Below, in pieces: positions 42,901 through 51,732 of a stretch of DNA of 64,000 bases (its first letter is position 1; the number at the start of each line of letters is the position of its first letter). The stretch covers positions 46,358 through 110,357 of the forward strand of contig NZ_LWBU01000362.1 of NCBI RefSeq assembly GCF_001646665.1. Reading direction: 5' to 3'. The position numbers and the translations under genes were made by a program. The DNA comes from Streptomyces noursei (GTDB taxonomy: Bacteria > Actinomycetota > Actinomycetes > Streptomycetales > Streptomycetaceae). The notes beneath the pieces were generated by a model. That model saw only the letters and a program-made list of their open reading frames with translations. It was not told the origin of the DNA and searched no databases.

Positions 42901-43842
42901 TCAGCCCTGGCGGGCCAGGTCGGCGGCGCCGACGAGGCCGGCCTTGCCGCCCAGCTGGGCGGCGAGGACCTGGGCGTGCGGCCGCCACTGGCCGCCGATC
43001 AGCCAGCGCCGGAACGACTTGCGGATCGGGCCGAGGACCAGTTCGCCCTCGTCCGAGACGCCGCCGCCCACGATGAACGCCGACGGGTCGAACAGCGAGG
43101 CCAGGTCGGCCAGGCCGGCGCCGGCCCAGCGGGCCAGCTCGCGGAACGAGTCGACGGCGACGGGGCAGCCCTGGCGGGCGGCCTCCGAGATGTGCTTGCC
43201 CTCGATGCCGCCGGGGGTGCCGTCGCCGAGGCCCAGCAGGATCGTGGCGTTCTCCGGGGTGGCGTTGGCGCGCTGCTTGGCGTACCGCACGAGGGCGCGC
43301 CCCGAGGCGTACTGCTCCCAGCAGCCCTGGCTGCCGCAGCCGCAGAGCAGACCGTCCGGGACGACCCGGATGTGGCCGAACTCGGCGGCCACGCCGAAGC
43401 GGCCGCGGCGCAGCTTGTTGCCGATGATGATGCCGCCGCCGAGACCGGTGCCGAGCGTGATGCAGATGACGTCCTCGTGGCCCTTGCCCGCACCGAACTT
43501 GTACTCGCCCCAGGCCGCGGCGTTGGCGTCGTTCTCCACGACCACCGGCAGGCCGACGCGCTGTTCGACCTTGTCCTTGAGCGGCTCGTGCCGCCACTGG
43601 ATGTTCGGCGCGAAGAGGACCGTGGCGCGCTTGTCGTCGACGTATCCGGCGGCACCGATGCCGACGGCCTCGATGTCGTGACCCTTGCCGGCCTCGGAGA
43701 CGGCCGCGCAGATCGCGTCGACGATGCCTTCGGCGGTCGGCGGGGTGGGCACCTTGTGGGTGTCGAGGATCGTGCCCTCCTCGTCGACCACTCCGGCCGC
43801 GATCTTCGTGCCGCCGATGTCGACGCCGATGGTGAGTCCCAT
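42901..43842 (-). CDS. glkA: ROK-family glucokinase
   Basis: This kinase phosphorylates glucose with ATP and in Streptomyces is also needed for carbon catabolite repression. The 313-residue protein has the phosphate-binding GVDIGGTKIAAGVV, the glucose-site ENDANAAAWGEYK, the ROK zinc motif CGCGSQGCWEQYASG and LGTGLGGGI. The length is standard. The ATG at 43840-43842 follows CTGAGGG. It lies 50 nt downstream of the small DUF5304-like gene on the same strand and is probably cotranscribed. Confidence 0.94.
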   Translation of the reverse strand: MGLTIGVDIGGTKIAAGVVDEEGTILDTHKVPTPPTAEGIVDAICAAVSEAGKGHDIEAVGIGAAGYVDDKRATVLFAPNIQWRHEPLKDKVEQRVGLPVVVENDANAAAWGEYKFGAGKGHEDVICITLGTGLGGGIIIGNKLRRGRFGVAAEFGHIRVVPDGLLCGCGSQGCWEQYASGRALVRYAKQRANATPENATILLGLGDGTPGGIEGKHISEAARQGCPVAVDSFRELARWAGAGLADLASLFDPSAFIVGGGVSDEGELVLGPIRKSFRRWLIGGQWRPHAQVLAAQLGGKAGLVGAADLARQG

Positions 43843-43892
43843 GTGTCCCTCAGTTTTCGGTCGAGCCCCGCTACGGCCAACCGTACCCGGTG

Positions 43893-44330
43893 TCAGTCGA
43901 GGTCGATGTGCTCGGTCGGGTCCGGGCCGTCGTCCTCGCGCTTCGCGCCGGTGGGCGGAGGGGTGTCCGGTCCGCGGGTCCAGCGCCGCTCCTGGCCCTC
44001 GACGGCGGAGCGGTAGGCGGCCAGCAGTTCGTTGCCTGCGGCCGCGAGGTGGTCGAAGACCTGCGGGTTCCGCTCGATGACCGGCTCGACGGCGGCCTTC
44101 GCCTGGCTGACGAACTGCTCGACGGCGCCCTGGGCGCCCATGCCGAGCAGCGGGGTGCGCAGGGAGGCGACCTTGTCGGCGACCGCGTCGACGAGCTTGC
44201 GCAGTTCCTCGGCGGCGGTGCCGGGCGGCGGGCCCTCGGTGCCCCGGCGGCGGGCCTTCTCCCCGGCCAGGTCCTCGGCGCAGGCCTTCGCCCAGGCGTC
44301 GGCGTCGGGATGCTGGGTGGCATCGCTCAT
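43893..44330 (-). CDS. DUF5304-like hypothetical protein
   Basis: This 145-residue, mostly helical protein begins MSDATQHPDADAWAKACAEDL and has a central helical region (AAEELRKLVDAVADKVASLRTPLL; AVEQFVSQAKAAVEPVIERNPQ) followed by a Pro/Asp-rich tail ending EHIDLD. It lacks a signal peptide or membrane helix. It is probably the streptomycete counterpart of Rv2183c by position. The function is unknown. The ATG at 44328-44330 follows AGGAG. Confidence 0.75.
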   Translation of the reverse strand: MSDATQHPDADAWAKACAEDLAGEKARRRGTEGPPPGTAAEELRKLVDAVADKVASLRTPLLGMGAQGAVEQFVSQAKAAVEPVIERNPQVFDHLAAAGNELLAAYRSAVEGQERRWTRGPDTPPPTGAKREDDGPDPTEHIDLD

Positions 44331-44368
44331 GGCGTACTCCTGCGGCAGCGCGGGTGGTACCCCCGACG

Positions 44369-45505
44369 TTACCGCGTGCGGGGCCACACATCCGGGTCGG
44401 GTACGAAACGGACGCTCAGCACCCCGTCGTCGAGGGCCGCCCCGGAGACGGTGCAGCGGCGCAGGGCGGAGGGCAGCGGGACGGCGCGGCGGAAGGGGCC
44501 GGACGTCAGCACCAGTTCGTCGCCGCGGCGGACGAGGCCGAGGTCCGGCTTGGCCGCGCCGGGCAGGGCGATGCGCCAGACCAGGACGCCGTCGGGGTCG
44601 CGCCGGTCCTCCACCGTCCACTCCGGCGCGGGGGCCGGCGGGGCGGCGGGGGGCTCCAGCCGCGCGAGGTCGTCGGCGCTCCGGGGCTCGTGGCCCAGGT
44701 GCGGCAGCTCGTGGGCCTCGCCCAGGGTCTTGAGGTGCGCCTGCTGCTGGGCGGCGAGAGCGGCCAGCCAGGGGTCGGGGGACTCGGTGGGCAGCATCCG
44801 GTTGGCGACGACCGGCTCGACGGCGAGGCGGTGCAGGGCCAGCCCCGCGCGGGCGGTGCGCAGGGCGCGGGCGGCGGCGGGGCCCGGTTCGGCGACCAGC
44901 CGGACGGTGGTCGCCGGGTCCTCGACGAGGGCCTGGACGGCGGCCAGTTCGGCGTCCCGGCGGGCGGCGGCCTCGTACAGCCACTCGGCGGGCATGGGGA
45001 CGCCGGCGAGCTGCGCGAGCATCGGCCGCAGCGCGCGGGCGGCCTGCCGTTCGGGCGGCAGGAGGCGGCGCAGGTAGCGGCGCAGCTGCTCGGGCAGGGC
45101 CAGCGCGGCGACGGCGTCGAGGAGGGGCGGCATGTCGACGACGAGCAGGTCCCAGTCCTCCGCGGCGGCTTCGCGCAGGGCGCCGAGCAGCGCGAACCGG
45201 TCGCTGCCGGGCAGCTCGGTGAGCTCCTCCCCGGCGAGCGGGGTGGCGCCGAGCATGCCGAGGGCGGTCGCGGCACGCTCCTGGAGGGCCAGCAGCTCGG
45301 CACGGAAGTGGGCGCCGGAGTCGACGCGGCGCACGACGGGTGGGTCACCGCCGTCGGTGGACGGGTCGAACCAGCCGTCGGGCAGCGTCCGCTCACCGGT
45401 CAGGAACAGGACCCGCCGTCCCCGGCGGGCCCCGCCGAGGGCGGTCGCGGCGGCGACGGTCGTGCGGCCGGCGCCGCCGGGGCCGGTGACCAGGATGGTT
45501 CGCAT
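44369..45505 (-). CDS. ArsA-like ATPase with altered P-loop
   Basis: This 378-residue protein has the ArsA/GET3 fold outline. The N-terminal P-loop reads GPGGAGRTTVAAA, so Arg replaces the second catalytic Lys of GKGGVGKTT. A Walker B-like VVDMPP replaces the usual DTAPTGHTLR switch II. The C-terminal ~90 residues form an Hsp20-like beta domain as in other actinobacterial ArsA proteins. It matches Rv2184c by position. Function is unknown; arsenic pumping is unlikely. The start is ATG at 45503-45505. Confidence 0.8.
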   Translation of the reverse strand: MRTILVTGPGGAGRTTVAAATALGGARRGRRVLFLTGERTLPDGWFDPSTDGGDPPVVRRVDSGAHFRAELLALQERAATALGMLGATPLAGEELTELPGSDRFALLGALREAAAEDWDLLVVDMPPLLDAVAALALPEQLRRYLRRLLPPERQAARALRPMLAQLAGVPMPAEWLYEAAARRDAELAAVQALVEDPATTVRLVAEPGPAAARALRTARAGLALHRLAVEPVVANRMLPTESPDPWLAALAAQQQAHLKTLGEAHELPHLGHEPRSADDLARLEPPAAPPAPAPEWTVEDRRDPDGVLVWRIALPGAAKPDLGLVRRGDELVLTSGPFRRAVPLPSALRRCTVSGAALDDGVLSVRFVPDPDVWPRTR

Positions 45506-45533
45506 GCCCCAGACGCTACGGGGCCCGCCGGGG

Positions 45534-45986
45534 TCAGGAGGCGGCGGGGCCGGACTCGACGCGCTTCTTCAGCCCGGCGAGGGCGCGGTCGATGATGACC
45601 TTCTCGGCCTTGCGCTTGATCATGCCCAGCATCGGGATCTTGACGTCCACCGTGAGCTGGTACGTCACCTCGGTGCGGGCGCCGCCGTCGAGCGGCCGGA
45701 GGCGGTAGGAGCCGTCGAGGGCGCGGAGCATCTGGGACTTCACCAGCGTCCAGCTGACCTCGTGGTCGCCGGTCCAGGTGTACGCCAGGGTGTGGTCGTC
45801 CTTGATGGCGCCGGCGTCCAGCAGCAGGCGGACCTTCCCGGCGCGGCCGGCGGCGTCCTTCTCCAGGACCTCCGCCTCCTTCACCTCGCCGGTCCACTCC
45901 GGGTAGCGGGCGAAGTCGGCGATCACTCCCATGACGTCGGCCGGTGCCGCCTCGATGTCGATGCTCGAGCTGGTGTGTTCCGCCAT
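45534..45986 (-). CDS. SRPBCC-family (START-like) lipid/hydrophobe-binding protein
   Basis: This 150-residue protein has the helix-grip fold outline: SSSIDIEAAPADVMGVIADFARYPEWTG at the N-terminus, antiparallel strands and a long C-terminal helix (IKRKAEKVIIDRALAGLKKRVES). Such proteins bind hydrophobic ligands. It is the positional match of Rv2185c (TB16.3). It lies 28 nt upstream of the ArsA-like gene on the same strand and is probably cotranscribed. The ATG at 45984-45986 follows GGAGGAG. Confidence 0.87.
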   Translation of the reverse strand: MAEHTSSSIDIEAAPADVMGVIADFARYPEWTGEVKEAEVLEKDAAGRAGKVRLLLDAGAIKDDHTLAYTWTGDHEVSWTLVKSQMLRALDGSYRLRPLDGGARTEVTYQLTVDVKIPMLGMIKRKAEKVIIDRALAGLKKRVESGPAAS

Positions 45987-46050
45987 CGCCGTGGCTCCTC
46001 CAGTGCGGTACCGGGTTGCTGTGGGGTGAAGGCTATCGCGTGGCCGGGCC

Positions 46051-46818
46051 TCACCATTCCAGGGCCCATGGCCGCCCGGTGGACGCGAAATGGCCCACGT
46101 TCACGCACTCGGTCCGCCCGATCCGCATCCGCCGCGTCAGCGGCTGGTGCACGTGGCCGAAGAGCGCGTACCGGGGGCGGGTGCGGCGGATGGCGTCGAG
46201 CAGGGCGCGGCTGCCGCGCTCGAACCGGCGCGCGACGGTGTCGTACGTGAGGTCCGGCACCTCCGGCGGAATGTGCGAGCACAGCACGTCGACCTCGCCG
46301 AGGGCCTCGACCTTGGCCGCGTACTCCTCGTCGGAGACCTCGTAGGGCGTGCGCATCGGGGTGCGGAGCCCGCCGCCCACGAAGCCGAAGACCCGGCCGC
46401 CGAGTTCGACGCGCTGGCCGTCCAGGACGGTGGTGCCGGGCGCCGCGTACTCGTGCCAGAGACCGGGGATGTCGACGTTGCCGTACGTGGCGTAGGTCGG
46501 CGTCGGGAAGGCCGCGAAGAGGGCGGCGTACTGCCGACGCACGGCGGCCTCGATGGCGGTCTCGCGGTCGATGTCCAGCTCGGCCCAGAGGCGGCGGCCC
46601 AGTTCCCTGGCCTCGTCGAAGCGGCGGGCGGTGCGCAGTTCGACGATCAGGTCGGCGTTCTCGACGCCGAAGAGGTCGGGGAAGATGCCGCGCGAGTGGT
46701 CGTGGTAGTCGAGGAAGAGCACCAGGTCACCGAGGCATATCAGGGCGTCGGCGCCCTCCCCCGCCGTGGCCAGGGCCTCGGCGTTCCCGTGTACGTCACT
46801 GACCACATGGACTCGCAT
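46051..46818 (-). CDS. Metallophosphoesterase
   Basis: This 255-residue protein has the calcineurin-like metal-binding motifs in order: VVSDVHGN (about 4-11), CLGDLV, YGNVDI, CSHIPPE and FGHVHQPL. It hydrolyses a phosphoester, possibly of a nucleotide or signalling molecule, but the substrate cannot be read from sequence. The ATG at 46816-46818 was chosen because it places MRVHVVSDVHG at the N-terminus. It is divergent from the acyl-CoA synthetase gene. The shared 257-bp region holds both promoters, but I do not assign them. Confidence 0.85.
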   Translation of the reverse strand: MRVHVVSDVHGNAEALATAGEGADALICLGDLVLFLDYHDHSRGIFPDLFGVENADLIVELRTARRFDEARELGRRLWAELDIDRETAIEAAVRRQYAALFAAFPTPTYATYGNVDIPGLWHEYAAPGTTVLDGQRVELGGRVFGFVGGGLRTPMRTPYEVSDEEYAAKVEALGEVDVLCSHIPPEVPDLTYDTVARRFERGSRALLDAIRRTRPRYALFGHVHQPLTRRMRIGRTECVNVGHFASTGRPWALEW

Positions 46819-47075
46819 GGCACCCCACCATAGGCGGTCGGACCTGCGGTTACTTCCTAGTGCTGACAGGAGTGGACTACTGTGCGTCAAGTACAGCCAT
46901 TCACGTGTGACGCAGCGAACATCTGACCGGCGCCCCTATCGGGAACCGTGTACTGGTGGGTAACGTCCGGGCAGTCCAGTCGTGCTCGCCCCCACCGAGC
47001 ACCTGCCCGATCTTGGACCGCAACCGGTGCATCACACAGAGCCGTGGCGCCGGCGCCCGATGAGGAGCAGCAGTT

Positions 47076-48872
47076 TTGCGCGAGTTCAGCCTTCCGGCCC
47101 TGTACGAGGTCCCCACGGACGGCAACCTGACGGATCTCATCCGCCGCAATGCCGCTCAGCACCCAGATGTCGCGGTCATGGGCCGCAAGGTGGACGGCGC
47201 GTGGACGGACGTCACCGCCACCCAGTTCCTCGCCGAGGTCCGGGCCGCCGCCAAGGGCCTGATCGCCAGCGGCGTGCGCCCCGGCGACCGGGTCGGCCTG
47301 ATCTCCCGCACCCGCTACGAGTGGGTGCAGCTGGACTTCGCGATCTGGAGCGCCGGCGCGGTGACGGTGCCGGTCTACGAGACCAGCTCCGCCGAGCAGG
47401 TGCAGTGGATCCTGGGCGACTCGGGTGCGGTCGCGGTGATCGTGGAGACCGGGACGCACGCCGCCGCGGTGGAGTCCGTGCGCGGCAACCTCCCGGAGCT
47501 CAAGCACGTCTGGCGCCTGGACCGGGGCGGTGTGGAGGAACTGACCGCCGCCGGGGCCGGCGTACCGGACGAGACCGTCGACCGGGCGACCTCGGCCGCC
47601 AAGGCCGACGACATCGCGACGATCGTCTACACCTCCGGCACCACCGGCCGCCCCAAGGGCTGCGTCCTGACGCACCGCAACTTCTTCGCCGAGTGCGGCA
47701 ACGTGGTGGAGCGGCTGAAGCCGCTGTTCCGCACCGGTGAGTGCTCGGCGCTGCTCTTCCTCCCGGCCGCGCACGTCTTCGGCCGGCTGATCGAGGTCGG
47801 CTCGGTCCTGGCGCCGATCCGCCTGGGCTGCGTACCGGACATCAAGGACCTCACCGAGGAGCTCGCCGCGTTCAGGCCGACGCTGATCCTGGGCGTGCCG
47901 CGGGTCTTCGAGAAGGTGTACAACTCGGCCCGCGCCAAGGCGCAGGCGGAGGGCAAGGGCAAGATCTTCGACAAGGCCGCGCAGACGGCCATCGAGTACA
48001 GCCGCGCCACCTCCACCCCCGAGGGCCCGTCGCTGGGTCTGAAGCTGAAGCACTTCGTCTTCGACAAGCTGGTCTACAGCAAGCTCCGCGCGGTCCTGGG
48101 CGGGCGCTGCCAGGCGGCCGTCTCGGGCGGGGCGCCGCTGGGCGAGCGGCTGGGGCACTTCTACCGCGGCATCGGCCTCACCGTCCTGGAGGGCTACGGC
48201 CTCACGGAGACGTGCGCGGCCACCGCCTTCAACCCGTACGACCGCCCGAAGATCGGCACGGTGGGCCAGCCGCTGCCGGGCTCCGTGGTGCGGATAGCGG
48301 ACGACGGCGAGGTGCTGGTCCACGGCGAGCACGTCTTCTCGGGCTACTGGAAGAACGAGTCCGCGACGGCGGAGGCGCTGGCGGACGGCTGGTTCCACAC
48401 CGGGGACATCGGCACGCTGGACGAGGACGGCTACCTCGCCATCACCGGCCGCAAGAAGGAGATCCTGGTCACCGCCGGCGGCAAGAACGTCGCCCCCGCG
48501 GTGATCGAGGACCGCATCCGCGGGCACGCGCTGGTCGCGGAGTGCATGGTGGTCGGCGACGGCCGCCCGTTCGTGGGCGCGCTCGTCACCATCGACGAGG
48601 AGTTCCTGGTCCGCTGGGCCGCCGAGCACGGCAAGCCGGCCGGCTCGACGGCGGCTTCGCTGCGCGAGGACCCGGACCTGCTGGCGGAGGTGCAGCGGGC
48701 CGTGGACGACGGCAACGCGGCGGTCTCGAAGGCGGAATCCGTGCGGAAGTTCCGCGTCCTCACCTCCCAGTTCACGGAGGAGGCGGGCCACATCACGCCG
48801 TCGCTGAAGCTGAAGCGCAACGTGGTGGCGAAGGACTTCGCGGACGAGATCGAGGCGATCTACCGCGCCTGA
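47076..48872 (+). CDS. Long-chain fatty acid--CoA ligase (FadD-type)
   Basis: This 598-residue acyl-activating enzyme adenylates fatty acids and loads them onto CoA. It has the AMP-binding P-loop YTSGTTGRPKG (about 190-200), the EGYGLTETCA motif, the hinge ITGRKKEILVTAGGKNVAP and the C-terminal lysine region TPSLKLKRN. It resembles Rv2187 (FadD15) in family and position. The start is a TTG at 47076, supported by GAGGAG 8 nt upstream. It is a single-gene transcript ended by a hairpin. Confidence 0.92.
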   Translation: MREFSLPALYEVPTDGNLTDLIRRNAAQHPDVAVMGRKVDGAWTDVTATQFLAEVRAAAKGLIASGVRPGDRVGLISRTRYEWVQLDFAIWSAGAVTVPVYETSSAEQVQWILGDSGAVAVIVETGTHAAAVESVRGNLPELKHVWRLDRGGVEELTAAGAGVPDETVDRATSAAKADDIATIVYTSGTTGRPKGCVLTHRNFFAECGNVVERLKPLFRTGECSALLFLPAAHVFGRLIEVGSVLAPIRLGCVPDIKDLTEELAAFRPTLILGVPRVFEKVYNSARAKAQAEGKGKIFDKAAQTAIEYSRATSTPEGPSLGLKLKHFVFDKLVYSKLRAVLGGRCQAAVSGGAPLGERLGHFYRGIGLTVLEGYGLTETCAATAFNPYDRPKIGTVGQPLPGSVVRIADDGEVLVHGEHVFSGYWKNESATAEALADGWFHTGDIGTLDEDGYLAITGRKKEILVTAGGKNVAPAVIEDRIRGHALVAECMVVGDGRPFVGALVTIDEEFLVRWAAEHGKPAGSTAASLREDPDLLAEVQRAVDDGNAAVSKAESVRKFRVLTSQFTEEAGHITPSLKLKRNVVAKDFADEIEAIYRA

Positions 48873-48876
48873 GCGC

Positions 48877-48941
48877 CCGGGCGGGGCCGGTGTGACGGCC
48901 CGCCGCCCGCGCCCGACCGTCACACCGGAGCCCCCGCCCGG
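48877..48941. terminator. Large hairpin between convergent acyl-CoA ligase and glycosyltransferase genes
   Basis: A perfect 12-bp inner stem (48887-48898 with 48917-48928) is extended by an outer CCGGGCGGGG-type stem across a small bulge; the loop is 18 nt. It starts just after the FadD stop. Confidence 0.75.
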
Positions 48942-49200
48942 CCCTGACCCGCGTACGAGCGGGGCGCGGCCGTGCGGGGGCTTCGCCGCGCACGGGGCCG
49001 GGCCCGCCGGGGGGGGCGGGGCTCCGGGGCGTACCGGGACGGCTGCGCTCTCCGGGACCGCCGGCTGCACGCCGGGTCGCCGCCCCGGGACCGCCCACGC
49101 GAGGACGGCCCACCCGGCGCCAGGAGGGCACGGGCGGCCCGTCGCGGGCCTGTCGTCGCCCCGGCGCGGGGACGGGGCTCCGGGGCGACGGGGCGGGGCG
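48942..49200. other. GC-rich intergenic space between convergent genes
   Basis: About 260 bp without a supported gene. The 14-mer GGGGCTCCGGGGCG occurs twice (49018-49031 and 49174-49187), and other G-runs are frequent. No convincing start with ribosome site is seen on either strand. Confidence 0.5.
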
Positions 49201-50343
49201 TCAGAGGAGGGTCTTCAGCTCCTCGGCCAGCAGGTCCCAGCGCCACTTCTCCTCGACCCAGGCCCGGCCGCGCTCGCCCATCCGCCGCCGCAGCTCGGGG
49301 TCCTCCAGCAGGGTGACGATCCGGTCGGCGGACTCGGCCGGCGACCCGCCGCGGACCACCCAGCCCGTCTCGCCGTCCAGCACGGCGTCCGGCGCGCCGC
49401 CGGAGTCGCCCGCGACGACCGGCAGGCCCGTCGCGGAGGCCTCCAGGTACACGATGCCGAGGCCCTCGACGTCCAGCCCGCCCCGCCGCGTACGGCACGG
49501 CATGGCGAACACGTCACCGGCCCCGTAGTGCGCCGGCAGCTCCTCCCACGGCACCACGCCGGTGAACCGCACCGATCCGGCCACCCCGGTGTCCGCGGCG
49601 AGGCGGCGCAGGTCCTTGTCGTACGGGCCGCCGCCGACGATCAGGAGCACCGCGTCGGGCACCCGTGCGAGGATCGCCGGCATCGCCCTGATCAAGGTGT
49701 CCTGGCCCTTGCGCGGGACCAGCCGCGAGACGCACACGACCACCGGCCGGTCCGCCAGGCCCAGGCGTTCGCGCACCGCGTCCCCGCCCGAACCGGGGTG
49801 GAACGTCTTCTCGTCGACCCCCGGCGGCAGCTGCACCATCCGCGCGGCCGCACCGGCGGTCAGCGCCGCCGCGATGCGCGAGCGCGTGTACTCGCCGAGG
49901 TACGTGATCGTGTCCGTGCCCTCGCCGATCCGCCGCAGCAGCCGGCGCGAGCCGGGCAGCTGGGCCCAGCCCGCCTCGTGGCCGTGCGTCGTGGCGACGA
50001 TCCGCCGGGCGCCGGCCCGGCGCAGCGCCGGGGCCATCAGGCCCAGCGGGGCGGCGGCGCCGAACCACACCGACTCGCAGCCGTGCTCGCGCAGCAGCCC
50101 GGCCGCCCGTGTGGTCACCCGCGGTGTGGGCAACAGCATCGTCGTGGGGTCACGGACAACCTTGAACGGCTGTTCGGCGTCGAACAAGGCGGTCGCCTCG
50201 GTCCCCTCCCGGCCGCGCTTCCACGTGGAGGCGTAGACGACGATCCGTTCCGGATCGAGTCTGAGCGCCATGTTGTGCAGAAACGCCTGAATCCCGCCGG
50301 GTCTGGGCGGAAAGTCGTTGGTTACGATCAAGGTCTTGTGCAT
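49201..50343 (-). CDS. GT4-family glycosyltransferase, PimB'-like mannosyltransferase
   Basis: This 380-residue cytoplasmic GT-B glycosyltransferase resembles PimB' (Rv2188c), which adds the second mannose to phosphatidylinositol mannoside. It has PPRPGGIQAFLHNMA near the start, GHEAGW, VCVSRLVPRKGQDTLIRA in the donor domain, and VEGLGIVYLEASATGLPVVAGDSGGAPDAVL with the EX7E motif. The position next to fadD and a GT87 gene matches the M. tuberculosis block. The ATG at 50341-50343 gives MHKTLIVTNDFPP. The donor and acceptor are inferred. Confidence 0.87.
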   Translation of the reverse strand: MHKTLIVTNDFPPRPGGIQAFLHNMALRLDPERIVVYASTWKRGREGTEATALFDAEQPFKVVRDPTTMLLPTPRVTTRAAGLLREHGCESVWFGAAAPLGLMAPALRRAGARRIVATTHGHEAGWAQLPGSRRLLRRIGEGTDTITYLGEYTRSRIAAALTAGAAARMVQLPPGVDEKTFHPGSGGDAVRERLGLADRPVVVCVSRLVPRKGQDTLIRAMPAILARVPDAVLLIVGGGPYDKDLRRLAADTGVAGSVRFTGVVPWEELPAHYGAGDVFAMPCRTRRGGLDVEGLGIVYLEASATGLPVVAGDSGGAPDAVLDGETGWVVRGGSPAESADRIVTLLEDPELRRRMGERGRAWVEEKWRWDLLAEELKTLL

Positions 50344-50442
50344 CGCATGCCGACAGTACCGAACGGCGCCGCTCCACCGCTCACGCACAGTCCCGCCCGG
50401 CACCACGACCCCAGACCGCCCACCCACCCGGACGAGGTTTGC

Positions 50443-51732
50443 ATGAAGGGCCCCAGCGGCACCCGGCTTCCGCTCCCAGTCGTCGGCATATGGCTCCTGA
50501 CCAGGGCGCTGCTGCTGCTCTGCGTCTTCAAGGTCCTCGTCCTGCCGGGGCCGGACGTCACGAGCGACGTCTCGGTGATCTACCAGGGCTGGTACGACGT
50601 GCTGCGCACCGGCACGTACCCGCTGGACGACGTCACCTGGCAGTACCCGCCGGCCGCCGCGCTCGCCATCCTCTCCCCCGGGCTGCTGCCCTTCCTGGAG
50701 TACACCTCCGCCTTCTTCGTCCTCGTCCTCCTCTGCGACGCGGCCGTCCTCGGCCTGCTGCTGTACGCCGGGCGGCGCCCCGGCAAGTGCCTGTCGGGGG
50801 CGTGGGTGTGGGTCGCGGGCGTGCCGCTGCTCGGCCCGACGGCGTACGCGCGCTACGACCTGATGGTCACCGCCGTCGCGGTCGCCGCGCTGCTGGCCGG
50901 TGTCCGGCACCCGCGGCTGCTCGGCGTGCTGGCCGGATTCGGCGCGCTGCTGAAGGTCTGGCCGGCGCTGCTGCTGGCCGGGACCCGGCGGGGCGCGGTC
51001 ACCCGGCGCTCCTGGACGGCCGCGGTGGTGGCGGGGGCCGCGGTCCTGCTCGCCTGCATGGCGGCGATGCCGGGCTCGCTGGCGTTCCTCACGTTCCAGC
51101 GGGACCGGGGCACCGAGGTGGAGTCGCTGGGGTCGCTGGTGTTCCACGTGGCGCGGAACTTCGGCTGGGAGGGGCAGGTCCTGCTCAACTACGGGTCGGT
51201 GGAGTTCCTCGGCCCGTACGTGCCGGTGGTGTCCACCGCCGCGCTGGCGCTCACCGTGGTGGCGTTCGGCTGGCTGCTGGTGTGGCGGCTGCGCGCCCGT
51301 GAGTTCGGGGCGACGACCCTTCCCGACGCGGCGTTCGCGGCGGTGCTGCTCTTCACCACCACGAGCCGGGTGATCAGCCCCCAGTACATGGTCTGGCTGG
51401 TCGGGCTGGCGGCCGTGTGCCTGGTCTTCCGCGCCAGCCGGATGGTGCGCCCCGCGAAGATGGTGCTGGTGGCGACGGGCGTGACGATGCTGGAGTTCCC
51501 GATCTGGTTCACGCACGTCGTGCACAGCGACCTGTGGGGCATCGTGCTGCTGGGCGTGCGCAACGGGCTGCTGGTGGCCGCGACGCTCCTGGCGTGCCGC
51601 GAGCTGTGGCGCCGGACGGTCACCGAGCCGCGTCTGCGCGAGCGCGCGGCGGTACCGGCTCAGTCGGCCGAGCCGTCCCGGCCGGAGGTCACCCCAGCCG
51701 CTCCCGCAGGTGATCCCGCCACTGTGCGGTGA
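50443..51732 (+). CDS. GT87-like membrane mannosyltransferase
   Basis: This 429-residue polytopic protein has about 10 membrane helices and the DUF2029/GT87 layout, with acidic residues in a loop after helix 1 (VTSDVSVIYQGW) and PPAAALAI further on. It resembles actinobacterial GT-C mannosyltransferases that use polyprenyl-phosphate-mannose (Rv2181-like). The ATG at 50443 follows GACGAGG. It is divergent from the PimB-like gene, and both may act on membrane glycolipids. Its 3' end overlaps the convergent lipoprotein gene by 44 bp. Confidence 0.83.
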   Translation: MKGPSGTRLPLPVVGIWLLTRALLLLCVFKVLVLPGPDVTSDVSVIYQGWYDVLRTGTYPLDDVTWQYPPAAALAILSPGLLPFLEYTSAFFVLVLLCDAAVLGLLLYAGRRPGKCLSGAWVWVAGVPLLGPTAYARYDLMVTAVAVAALLAGVRHPRLLGVLAGFGALLKVWPALLLAGTRRGAVTRRSWTAAVVAGAAVLLACMAAMPGSLAFLTFQRDRGTEVESLGSLVFHVARNFGWEGQVLLNYGSVEFLGPYVPVVSTAALALTVVAFGWLLVWRLRAREFGATTLPDAAFAAVLLFTTTSRVISPQYMVWLVGLAAVCLVFRASRMVRPAKMVLVATGVTMLEFPIWFTHVVHSDLWGIVLLGVRNGLLVAATLLACRELWRRTVTEPRLRERAAVPAQSAEPSRPEVTPAAPAGDPATVR

